10,134 bases of DNA from the NCBI GenBank assembly GCA_023389535.1, contig JAEWEH010000361.1:1-10134 (forward strand), in the 5' to 3' direction. A program made the position numbers and the translations under genes. The notes under the pieces are model-generated. The model did not search any database. It was not told the DNA's origin and saw only the letters and a list, made by a program, of their open reading frames with translations. This document shows, in pieces, positions 1 through 6,468 of this stretch; the stretch's first letter is position 1, and each line of letters starts with the position of its first letter. This DNA comes from Pseudomonadota bacterium (GTDB lineage Bacteria > Pseudomonadota > Gammaproteobacteria > Burkholderiales > Burkholderiaceae_B).

Positions 1-2
1 CG

Positions 3-1385
3 ATTGCGCAGATCCTGACCAATTCGCGCATGTGCGCGGAAGGGCACCGCCCGATCTGCCAGGATACCGGCGTGGTCAATGTGTTCCTAAAAGTGGGCAT
101 GAACGTGCGGTTCGACACGCAGCGCAGCATGCAGGAAGTCTGTGACGAAGGCGTGCGCCAGGGCTATTTGAATCCGGACAATCCTCTGCGTGCCTCCATC
201 TTGTCCGACCCCTTGTTCACGCGCAAGAATACCCGCGACAACACGCCCTGTATCGTCGGCGTCGAACTGGTCGCCGGCGACAAGGTCGATGTGCAGGTCG
301 CGGCCAAGGGCGGCGGTTCGGAAAACAAATCCAAGTTCGCCATGCTCAACCCCAGCGATTCTCTGGTCGATTGGGTGCTGAAGACTGTGCCTCAGATGGG
401 CGCAGGCTGGTGTCCCCCGGGCATGCTGGGCATAGGCGTGGGCGGCACGGCGGAAAAAGCCATGCTGATGGCCAAGCAGGCCCTGATGGAAGACATCGAC
501 ATGTACGAACTGCTGCAGCGCGGGCCGCAGAGCAAGCTTGAAGAGCTGCGCATCGAGCTCTACGAGAAAGTCAATGCGCTGGGCATAGGCGCGCAGGGCC
601 TGGGCGGGCTGACCACCGTGCTGGATGTGAAGATCAATACCTTCCCGACGCACGCCGCCTCCAAGCCCGTGGCCATGATCCCGAACTGCGCTGCAACGCG
701 CCATGTGCATTTTGAGCTCGATGGTTCGGGGCCTGCCGAACTGACGCCTCCTTCGCTGTCCGAATGGCCGGATGTGCATTGGGCGCCCGACTACAACAAA
801 TCCCTGCAGGTGGACCTGAACACTCTGACGCGCGAACAAGTGGCCAGCTGGAAGCCCGGCCAGACCTTGCTGCTGTCCGGCAAGATGCTGACCGGCCGGG
901 ACGCCGCGCACAAGCGCATCCAGGACATGCTGGAACGCGGCGAATCGCTGCCGGTGGATTTCACCAATCGGGTCATCTACTACGTCGGCCCGGTCGACCC
1001 GGTACGCGAGGAAGTCGTCGGGCCTGCGGGCCCCACCACGGCCACCCGCATGGACAAGTTCACCGACATGATGCTGGAGAAAACCGGCCTGATCTCCATG
1101 ATAGGCAAGGCGGAGCGCGGCCCGGTCGCGATCGAGTCCATACGCAAGCATGGCTCGGCCTACCTGATGGCAGTCGGCGGTTCGGCGTACTTGGTTTCCA
1201 AGGCGATTCGCGGCGCCAAGGTGGTCGGTTTCGAAGACCTGGGCATGGAGGCGATTTACGAATTCGATGTCAAGGACATGCCCGTGACGGTCGCGGTCGA
1301 TGCGCAGGGAACCTCCGTACACGAAACCGGCCCGCGGGAATGGAAAGCGCGCATCGCCGAGATCCCGCTGATCCCGGTGGCCTGA
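3..1385 (+). CDS. Class I fumarate hydratase (Fe-S), 5' end outside window
   Basis: Class I fumarases are single-chain cytosolic [4Fe-4S] hydro-lyases that interconvert fumarate and (S)-malate in the TCA cycle. The reading frame is open from the window edge, so the true start lies upstream. About 460 residues are visible, and roughly 50 N-terminal residues are probably missing compared with the usual length of about 500. Numbering from the ATG at position 30, three cysteines are spaced as expected for the cluster ligands: C10 in PICQDTG, C128 in GWCPPG and C220 in IPNCAATRH. The alpha-type domain ends near residue 250. The beta-type domain follows, with GKMLTGRDAAHKR (284-296), GPAGPTTATRMD (331-342) and FEDLGMEAIYEFDVKDMPV (401-419). 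The ATG at 30 is internal, because conserved-looking residues (IAQILTNSR) precede it in frame. Family knowledge: some betaproteobacterial class I fumarases also hydrate mesaconate to (S)-citramalate, which would fit the downstream CoA-ester genes. Substrate range cannot be read from the sequence. The fumarase family call is very secure. Confidence 0.95.
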   Translation: MAQILTNSRMCAEGHRPICQDTGVVNVFLKVGMNVRFDTQRSMQEVCDEGVRQGYLNPDNPLRASILSDPLFTRKNTRDNTPCIVGVELVAGDKVDVQVAAKGGGSENKSKFAMLNPSDSLVDWVLKTVPQMGAGWCPPGMLGIGVGGTAEKAMLMAKQALMEDIDMYELLQRGPQSKLEELRIELYEKVNALGIGAQGLGGLTTVLDVKINTFPTHAASKPVAMIPNCAATRHVHFELDGSGPAELTPPSLSEWPDVHWAPDYNKSLQVDLNTLTREQVASWKPGQTLLLSGKMLTGRDAAHKRIQDMLERGESLPVDFTNRVIYYVGPVDPVREEVVGPAGPTTATRMDKFTDMMLEKTGLISMIGKAERGPVAIESIRKHGSAYLMAVGGSAYLVSKAIRGAKVVGFEDLGMEAIYEFDVKDMPVTVAVDAQGTSVHETGPREWKARIAEIPLIPVA

Positions 1386-1399
1386 CCCGGTTTGGCTTA

Positions 1400-1474
1400 A
1401 TGCCGGCATAGGCGCAGCCTAGGCTTGTGGCCTCATTCAGCGGCGCCGAAGGGGCCTCAGGATGGGGCCTTTCG
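1400..1474 (+). terminator. Palindrome-rich 3' region of the fumarase gene, possible terminator
   Basis: The sequence starting 15 bases after the fumarase stop holds two perfect 10-bp palindromes, ATGCCGGCAT at 1400-1409 and AGCCTAGGCT at 1416-1425. A longer hairpin at 1447-1474 pairs CGAA with TTCG and GGCC with GGCC, with small bulges. The short run CTTT that follows is not a proper U-tract, so intrinsic termination is only a possibility. The region separates the fumarase gene from the next operon and may instead protect the 3' end of the mRNA. Confidence 0.3.
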
Positions 1475-1502
1475 CTTTCCGGCCGGCATGGCGCACTGCC
1501 TT

Positions 1503-1536
1503 TTGCCAGCGGTGCATGCTTAGTCATTAACAAAGC
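1503..1536 (+). promoter_or_regulatory. Possible promoter with T-N11-A dyad upstream of the CoA-ester operon
   Basis: The 1500-1600 stretch is clearly AT-richer than its surroundings and lies ahead of the first operon gene. TTGCCA (1503-1508) matches five of six -35 consensus bases. Seventeen bases later is a poor -10 candidate, ATTAAC (1526-1531). A dyad GCTT-N11-AAGC (1518-1521 with 1533-1536) fits the T-N11-A form bound by LysR-type regulators and would overlap the -10. Such a short dyad is expected about once by chance in a gap of this size, so this is weak evidence. No regulator gene lies next to it. Confidence 0.22.
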
Positions 1537-1613
1537 GGGCCTTATCGAAAAACGAATTCAAAAATCCGGCTGCGGCAGGCAAGCTATGGGTTTTGAAATC
1601 ATCATTGAGTTGC

Positions 1614-1619
1614 AGGGGA
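1614..1619 (+). promoter_or_regulatory. Ribosome binding site setting the hydratase start
   Basis: AGGGGA lies three to four bases before the ATG at 1623. It favours that ATG over an in-frame TTG at 1593, which has no comparable site and would add ten residues with no resemblance to the family start. Confidence 0.5.
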
Positions 1620-1622
1620 CAC

Positions 1623-2453
1623 ATGAGCACACAAGACCTAGCGGCGTGGATAGGACGCCAGGAACGCTGCGACGATAGTATCGACATTGGGCATGTGGGG
1701 AAAATCGCCCTCAGCCTGGATGCCGGCCTGCCCGCCGAAGGCGATGCTTTGCCCTTGCTGTGGCAATGGGGCCTGTTCATCCATGCCTTGCCCTATGACG
1801 AACTTGGCGTGGATGGTCACCCGCGCCGCGGCGGCTTTCTGCCCCCGGCCGACGACCGCAATCGCATGTGGGCCGGCGGCCGGGTCCAGTTCCTGCAAGC
1901 CTTACGGGTAGGGCGCGCGGCGAACAGGGTGTCCACCATTCTGGCCGTGAACGAAAAATCGGGGCGCACGGGCAAGCTGCTGTTCGTGACGGTGCAGCAC
2001 GAGTATTTCCAGGATGGTGCCTTGTGCATCTCGGAGGAGCAGGACATCGTTTACCGCGAACCTTCGCCGCCCAAGCTCAATGGCACGATAGCGGCCGGCG
2101 AGGCGCAATGGTCCGAGCGCATCGAACCGGATCCTGTCAAGCTGTTCCGCTATTCGGCCGTGACCTTCAATGGCCACCGCATCCACTACGATCATCCCTA
2201 TGCGACGCAGGTGGAAGGCTATCCCGGGCTGGTCGTGCATGGTCCGATGATCGCCACGCTGATGTGCCGCGCATTCACCAACGCACATCCCGACAAGCAG
2301 GTACTTTCTTTTTCTTATCGCGGCCTGCGGCCCTTGATCTGCCCCCAGCCATTCCATGTCGCCGGCCTTATCGAAGGCGACGGGCAAGCGCGGCTTTGGG
2401 CCGAGCAGGGCGGCACGCTGGCCCATCAGGCGGAACTGAGGTTCAAGGCATGA
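1623..2453 (+). CDS. MaoC/FAS1-type acyl-CoA hydratase (itaconyl- or mesaconyl-CoA hydratase family)
   Basis: This 276-residue protein has the layout of double hot-dog hydratases. A degenerate N-terminal domain (about 1-145) carries the family-like LPLLWQWGLFIHALPYDELGVDGHP (43-67), and a catalytic C-terminal MaoC-like domain follows. The active-site signature is FNGHRIHYD at 182-190 (N183, H185, H188, D190), followed by GYPGLVVHGPM (199-209). Relatives add water across the double bond of itaconyl-CoA (Ich) or mesaconyl-C4-CoA (Meh) to give citramalyl-CoA, and the HTD2-type dehydratases are more distant kin. It is probably cytosolic, as no signal peptide or membrane segment is seen. It is the first gene of a three-gene operon, and its stop overlaps the next start as ATGA. 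The CoA-transferase and CitE-type lyase downstream support a C5-dicarboxyl-CoA substrate, but which isomer it uses is inference. The family call is strong and the substrate is uncertain. Confidence 0.85.
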   Translation: MSTQDLAAWIGRQERCDDSIDIGHVGKIALSLDAGLPAEGDALPLLWQWGLFIHALPYDELGVDGHPRRGGFLPPADDRNRMWAGGRVQFLQALRVGRAANRVSTILAVNEKSGRTGKLLFVTVQHEYFQDGALCISEEQDIVYREPSPPKLNGTIAAGEAQWSERIEPDPVKLFRYSAVTFNGHRIHYDHPYATQVEGYPGLVVHGPMIATLMCRAFTNAHPDKQVLSFSYRGLRPLICPQPFHVAGLIEGDGQARLWAEQGGTLAHQAELRFKA

Positions 2454-3673
2454 ATACTACCGACCCACATCATCAATCCGGCGCGCAAGCCGGCGTACGG
2501 CCGCTGGACGGCATCACTGTCGTGAGCCTGGAGCACGCGATCGCGGCACCGTTCTGCACGCGTCAGCTTGCCGACATGGGCGCCCGCGTCATCAAGGTGG
2601 AACGCCCCGGAGTGGGCGATTTCGCCCGCGGCTACGACGAGCGGGTGCATGGCCTGGCTTCGCATTTTGTGTGGACCAATCGATCCAAGGAGAGTCTGAC
2701 GCTGGATCTGAAGCAAGCCGAGGCCGCGCCCGTGCTGGATCAACTGCTGGGGCAGGCCGACGTCCTGGTTCAAAACCTGGCGCCTGGCGCCGCTGCCCGC
2801 CTGGGCCTGTCTTTCGAAGCGCTGCACGAAAAATACCCGCGACTGATCGTTTGCGACATTTCCGGTTATGGCGAAGGCGGCCCTTATCAGGACAAAAAAG
2901 CGTATGACTTGCTGATTCAAAGCGAAAGCGGTTTCCTATCGGTCACCGGCACGCCGGACAGCCCGGCCAAGGCAGGATGCTCCATATCGGATATCGCTGC
3001 GGGAATGTATGCTTACAGCGGCATTTTGTCCGCTTTGCTGCTGCGCGAGCGCACAGGACTGGGTAGCCGACTGGATGTGTCCATGCTGGAAAGCATGGTG
3101 GAATGGATGGGTTTTCCGCTGTATTACGCTTTTGACGGCGCCAGCCCGCCGCCTCGTGCAGGCGCGTCCCACGCCACGATTTATCCCTACGGTCCCTTTC
3201 CGGTCGGCGACGGCGGCGAGATCATGCTCGGCCTGCAAAACGAACGCGAATGGGCGGCGTTTTGCGCAACGGTGCTGGAGCAGCCGGAACTGGCCCGGGA
3301 TAAACGCTTCAGCTCCAACACCTTGCGGGTAGAGAACAAGGAAGCCTTGCGCGTGCTGATTGTCACCGCTTTTGCCGGGCTGACGCGCGAGCAGGTCATT
3401 GCCCGCCTGGAAGCGGCCGCCATCGCCAACGCCAGTGTCAATACCATGCAGGACGTCTGGCGCCACCCGCAATTGGCCAGCCGCGAGCGCTGGCGGGAAG
3501 TCGACAGTTCGGCGGGCCCCTTGCCGGCTTTGCTGCCGCCAGCCAGTAATTCGGGCTTCCAGCCGCGCATGGACAAAATCCCCAGTTTGGGTGAGCATTC
3601 CGCGGCCATACTGGCCAGCCTGGGGTATACCGAAGAACAGATCCAGCAATTCAAGCAAAAAGGGACCATCTGA
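2450..3673 (+). CDS. Class III (CaiB/BaiF) CoA-transferase, probably for a C5 dicarboxylate
   Basis: This 407-residue protein belongs to the family that moves CoA between carboxylic acids through an aspartyl-CoA intermediate. It opens with LDGITVVSLEHAIAAPFCTRQLADMGARVIKVERPGVGDFAR (19-60), the typical Rossmann start. It continues with the NRSKESLTLDLK block (77-88), ISGYGEGGPY (137-146) and KAYDLLIQSESG (150-161). The expected catalytic Asp is D181 in SISDIAAGMYAYSG. AGASHATIYPYGPFPVGDGGEIMLG is common in succinyl-CoA:citramalate, malate or mesaconate transferases. The frame stays open far upstream, but the start at 2450 gives the family length and overlaps the hydratase stop by 4 bases, indicating translational coupling. 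The likely role is activation of itaconate, mesaconate or citramalate from succinyl-CoA, which is inferred from its neighbours. Formyl-CoA, carnitine and racemase branches of the family are less likely in this setting. Confidence 0.88.
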   Translation: MNTTDPHHQSGAQAGVRPLDGITVVSLEHAIAAPFCTRQLADMGARVIKVERPGVGDFARGYDERVHGLASHFVWTNRSKESLTLDLKQAEAAPVLDQLLGQADVLVQNLAPGAAARLGLSFEALHEKYPRLIVCDISGYGEGGPYQDKKAYDLLIQSESGFLSVTGTPDSPAKAGCSISDIAAGMYAYSGILSALLLRERTGLGSRLDVSMLESMVEWMGFPLYYAFDGASPPPRAGASHATIYPYGPFPVGDGGEIMLGLQNEREWAAFCATVLEQPELARDKRFSSNTLRVENKEALRVLIVTAFAGLTREQVIARLEAAAIANASVNTMQDVWRHPQLASRERWREVDSSAGPLPALLPPASNSGFQPRMDKIPSLGEHSAAILASLGYTEEQIQQFKQKGTI

Positions 3674-4488
3674 TGCAGGCAACGATGCGAACAGCCTTGT
3701 TCGTTCCGGCTACCCGTCCGGAACGTTTTGCCAAAGCACTGGCGGCCGGCGCGGATGCCGTCATCATCGACCTGGAGGACGCGGTCGAGCAAGAATTCAA
3801 AGACGCCGCACGGGAACATGTGCGTCAATTTGCCCAGGCCCATCCGCAAGCATCTTTCCTGCTGCGGGTCAATGGGGCGAACACCCCGTGGTTCATCGAT
3901 GACCTGGCGGCGTGCACCGGTCTGGACGCAGTAAAAGGTATATTGCTGCCCAAGGCGGAATCCGCCAGCCAGGTGGCGCGGGTCGCCGCTGGCGGCAAGC
4001 CGGTGCTGCCCATTGTCGAGAGCGCCCAAGGAGTGCTTGCCCTAGGCGAATTGGCGGGCGCGCAAGGCGTCAGTCGCTTGTCCTTCGGCAGCCTGGACCT
4101 GATGCTGGAACTCGGCACAGCGCCCGACACCCCGGCGGCCGGCATCCTGCTGAACCATGTACGCTGCCAGATTCTGCTGCACAGTGCCATGCATGGACTG
4201 CAGGCGCCCTTGGATGGCGTCTACCCGAATTTCAAGGATGAGCAAGGTCTGGCCGCAGTGGCCAGTCTCGTCCGCGACATGGGGTTCGGCGGCATGCTGT
4301 GCATACATCCGGCGCAGGTGCCAGTCATACGGGCCGCCTTCGCCCCTAGCCAGGCTGATATTTCATGGGCTGGCCGCGTCGTGGCCGTGGCCGATGAAAC
4401 GGGCAGCTCGGCCTTCCAGCTGGATGGCAAAATGGTGGATGCGCCGGTGATCGAAAGAGCGCGGCGCATTCTCGCCGCGGCCGCCTAG
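3673..4488 (+). CDS. CitE-type CoA-ester lyase, likely (S)-citramalyl-CoA lyase
   Basis: This 271-residue single-domain TIM-barrel protein is of the HpcH/HpaI aldolase/citrate lyase beta family. Visible motifs are LFVPATRPERFAKAL (9-23), IIDLEDAVE (31-39), LRVNG with R65 (64-68), LPKAES (92-97), the metal ligand E116 in PIVESAQG, the second ligand D142 in SFGSLDLMLELG, DGVYPNFKD (181-189) and CIHPAQV (210-216). The short length matches stand-alone citramalyl-CoA lyases rather than the longer malyl-CoA lyases of about 320 residues. The expected reaction is Mg-dependent cleavage of (S)-citramalyl-CoA to acetyl-CoA and pyruvate. No CitD or CitF genes are next to it, so it is not part of a citrate lyase complex. 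The ATG overlaps the preceding TGA by one base, with AAGGGA a few bases upstream. A second ATG at 3685 could also serve. Malyl-CoA or 3-hydroxy-3-methylglutaryl-CoA are alternative substrates. Confidence 0.88.
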   Translation: MQATMRTALFVPATRPERFAKALAAGADAVIIDLEDAVEQEFKDAAREHVRQFAQAHPQASFLLRVNGANTPWFIDDLAACTGLDAVKGILLPKAESASQVARVAAGGKPVLPIVESAQGVLALGELAGAQGVSRLSFGSLDLMLELGTAPDTPAAGILLNHVRCQILLHSAMHGLQAPLDGVYPNFKDEQGLAAVASLVRDMGFGGMLCIHPAQVPVIRAAFAPSQADISWAGRVVAVADETGSSAFQLDGKMVDAPVIERARRILAAAA

Positions 4489-4501
4489 CTTCCTTCAGGC
4501 A

Positions 4502-4523
4502 CTGCCGCGCATCGGCCCGGCAG
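4502..4523. terminator. Hairpin between convergent operons
   Basis: CTGCCG (4502-4507) pairs with CGGCAG (4518-4523) around a 10-base loop. It sits in the 48-base gap where the lyase gene and folK converge. There is no T-tract on either side, so this is at best a weak or Rho-assisted bidirectional terminator. Confidence 0.35.
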
Positions 4524-4536
4524 CAAAAGCAGAATG

Positions 4537-5079
4537 TCAGGGCATGACATGCAGCACCTGATCGGCGCAGCGCTCGATCAGTTCGTCCAGGCTGCCCTGT
4601 TCCAGGCGCAAGCCAGGCGCGAGTTCGCGTAGCGGCAGCAGCACAAAGGCCCGCTCGTGCATGCGCGGGTGCGGAACGATCAAATCTGTCTCGTCGATGT
4701 GCTGAGCGCCGTAAAGCAGCAGGTCCAGGTCTAGAGTGCGCGGGGCGTTGCGGTAGGGGCGCTGGCGGCCATGTTGCCGCTCTATAGCCTGCAGCGCCGC
4801 CAGCAGCTCCTGGGCCGTCAGGTCGGTGTCTATGGCAGCTACCGCATTCACATAGTCCGGCCCGCTGGAATCGATGGGGGCGCTGCTGTACAAGCGGGAC
4901 AACGCCAGCATTTCGACACCCAATGTACGAGCCAGCTCGTCCGCGGCTTGCAGTAATGTGGCGCGGGCGTCGCCCAGATTCGCGCCCAAACCGATGTAGG
5001 CGCGGGTCACGAGTGCGGCGTTACGGTTGGGGAGGCGCAGCGCGTCAAGACAAGCGGCTGCGGACAAGCGCTGATGCAT
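4537..5079 (-). CDS. folK: 6-hydroxymethyl-7,8-dihydropterin pyrophosphokinase (HPPK)
   Basis: FolK transfers pyrophosphate from ATP to 6-hydroxymethyl-dihydropterin, the step before dihydropteroate synthase in folate synthesis, in the cytosol. With the ATG at 5079 the protein has 180 residues. The family start is YIGLGANLGD (28-37), and the HPPK signature is RNAPRTLDLDLLLYG (110-124), which holds the two Mg-binding aspartates (D117, D119). HPRMHERAFVLLPL (137-150) closes the active site. The first 23 residues precede the conserved core and have no obvious family match. A GTG at 5010 (V24) would give 157 residues, near the usual length of about 160. Neither start has a clear ribosome site. 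The long form begins 21 bases after the pcnB stop, the short form 90 bases after it. The pcnB-folK order is also found in E. coli. Confidence 0.95.
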   Translation of the reverse strand: MHQRLSAAACLDALRLPNRNAALVTRAYIGLGANLGDARATLLQAADELARTLGVEMLALSRLYSSAPIDSSGPDYVNAVAAIDTDLTAQELLAALQAIERQHGRQRPYRNAPRTLDLDLLLYGAQHIDETDLIVPHPRMHERAFVLLPLRELAPGLRLEQGSLDELIERCADQVLHVMP

Positions 5080-5100
5080 CTTGAACCGGCCATGGCTTGC

Positions 5101-6459
5101 TCAGGCTTCGGCCGTGCCGCTACGCGGGGCGGCTGACCGCCGCCTGCTTCCGCGGCGGCGTTTGCCGGCCGGGGACTTGCTTTGATGGCGGGCTTGGTGG
5201 GCTTCTATCATTTCCGCCCGCAGTGCGTCGTCGGCATTGGCCAGGTCCATCCACCATTGCGCCATCACGCTGTCGACTTCGCGCGCTTCAGCTCGTAATT
5301 GCAGGAAGTCCACCGCGGCGCGGAAGCGAGGCTGTTCCAGCATGCGCCATATGGCCTTGGTGTTGACGCGTTCGAAGCGCGCCTGCACGAACCAGATTTC
5401 CCGCATGTCGGCCTGATAGCGCTTTTGGATGGAGAGCTTGCGGGTCTGCTCTTCCACGACAGAATCGGCAGCGAGCAAAAGGGCCTGGGCCGGATGCTCG
5501 CCGCCTGCACAAATCGCCTGCCAGCGCTTGTTCACCAGTTTCCATAACAGCGCGGCGAAAAGGAAGCTGGGGCTGATGGTCTTGCCGGAACGCACGCGTG
5601 CGTCGGTGCGCGCCAGCGCCAGTTCGACGAATTGTTCGCCGCCTTCTTCCTGGAAAATCACATCCATCAGCGGCAGCAGGCCCTTGTGCAGGCCCACTGA
5701 CTGCAACTGGCGCAGGCAGTCCATCGCATGGCCGCAAGTCAGCAGCTTCAGCGTTTCATCGAACAGGCGCGAGGCGGGCACATGCTCGATGAGCTCGGAC
5801 ATGCGGACAATGGGTTCGCGGGTTGCCGGATCGATCGTCGCGTTCAGCTTGGCGGCGAAACGCATGGCCCGCAGCATGCGCACGGGGTCTTCACGATAGC
5901 GCTTTTCGGGGTCGCCTATCATGCGCACGACGCGATGCTTCAAATCGCTGACGCCGCGGTGATAGTCGATGACCTCTTCCTTGATGGGATCGTAGTACAG
6001 CGCATTCAGCGTGAAATCACGCCGCGCGGCATCTTCTTCCTGGGTGCCGAATAGATTGTCCCGCAGGATGCGTCCGTGTTCATCAGTGTCTTCATCCCCG
6101 GCCGCATTGGCGCGGAAAGTGGAGGTCTCGATGATTTCCTGGCCGAACACCACATGTACCAGCTGAAAACGGCGGCCTATGATGCGGGCCCGGCGGAACA
6201 AGGGGCGGATCTGTTCCGGTGTGGCGTTGGTTGCCACGTCGAAATCCTTGGGCTCAAGGCCCACGATCAAGTCTCGTACGGCGCCGCCCACGATGTAGGC
6301 ATCGTAGCCTTCGTGGTTCAGTACTTCGCAAACCTTGATGGCGTGGCGGGATACATTACGGCGATCGATGCCGTGTTTGTCGCGCGAAAGACGCTCGGGC
6401 CCACGCGCCGGTGCAGAAAACAGGCGGCTGACAAAGTTTTTTATTGTTTCTTTAAGCAT
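5101..6459 (-). CDS. pcnB: Poly(A) polymerase I
   Basis: PcnB adds 3' poly(A) tails that mark RNAs for decay by PNPase and RNase E partners, and it influences copy number of plasmids controlled by antisense RNA. The 452-residue protein has the class II nucleotidyltransferase core: VGGAVRDLIVG (57-67), catalytic DFD (72-74) in PKDFDVATNATPEQ, and EIIETSTFR with E111. IIGRRFQLVHV (93-103) is the signature that separates bacterial poly(A) polymerases from CCA-adding enzymes. RRDFTLNALYYD (146-157) and RYREDPVRMLRAMRFAAKL (187-205) form the ATP-recognising neck region. The last 29 or so residues are strongly basic (KRRRGSRRRS), as in E. coli PcnB, and probably bind RNA. The start lies 9 bases after the preceding stop, with CCCCC just before the ATG and no Shine-Dalgarno match, so re-initiation or coupling is likely. 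Lengths and motifs are normal for the family. Confidence 0.96.
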   Translation of the reverse strand: MLKETIKNFVSRLFSAPARGPERLSRDKHGIDRRNVSRHAIKVCEVLNHEGYDAYIVGGAVRDLIVGLEPKDFDVATNATPEQIRPLFRRARIIGRRFQLVHVVFGQEIIETSTFRANAAGDEDTDEHGRILRDNLFGTQEEDAARRDFTLNALYYDPIKEEVIDYHRGVSDLKHRVVRMIGDPEKRYREDPVRMLRAMRFAAKLNATIDPATREPIVRMSELIEHVPASRLFDETLKLLTCGHAMDCLRQLQSVGLHKGLLPLMDVIFQEEGGEQFVELALARTDARVRSGKTISPSFLFAALLWKLVNKRWQAICAGGEHPAQALLLAADSVVEEQTRKLSIQKRYQADMREIWFVQARFERVNTKAIWRMLEQPRFRAAVDFLQLRAEAREVDSVMAQWWMDLANADDALRAEMIEAHQARHQSKSPAGKRRRGSRRRSAAPRSGTAEA

Positions 6460-6468
6460 GGGGGTATT

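Noticed and set aside
87..1409. A 440-residue open frame antisense to the fumarase gene
   Set aside because: It mirrors the codon pattern of a GC-rich gene on the other strand. It is rich in His, Arg and Gly, has no recognisable motif, and the fumarase frame fully explains the region.
1593..1622. TTG start adding ten residues to the hydratase
   Set aside because: There is no ribosome site before it, while AGGGGA lies just before the ATG at 1623.
1868..2449. Upstream extension of the CoA-transferase frame to 601 residues, suggesting a fusion protein
   Set aside because: The extension lies inside the hydratase gene in another frame and has low-complexity Arg/Ala/Gly composition. The internal ATG at 2450 gives the normal family length and a coupled overlap.
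2936..4029. Long antisense frames opposite the CoA-transferase and lyase genes
   Set aside because: They are shadows of GC-rich coding sequence. They have no family motifs and lack their own start signals.
3673..4488. Citrate lyase beta subunit (CitE) as the literal product
   Set aside because: No CitD, CitF, CitC or CitX genes are nearby, and the neighbours are CoA-ester enzymes, so a stand-alone CoA-ester lyase fits better.
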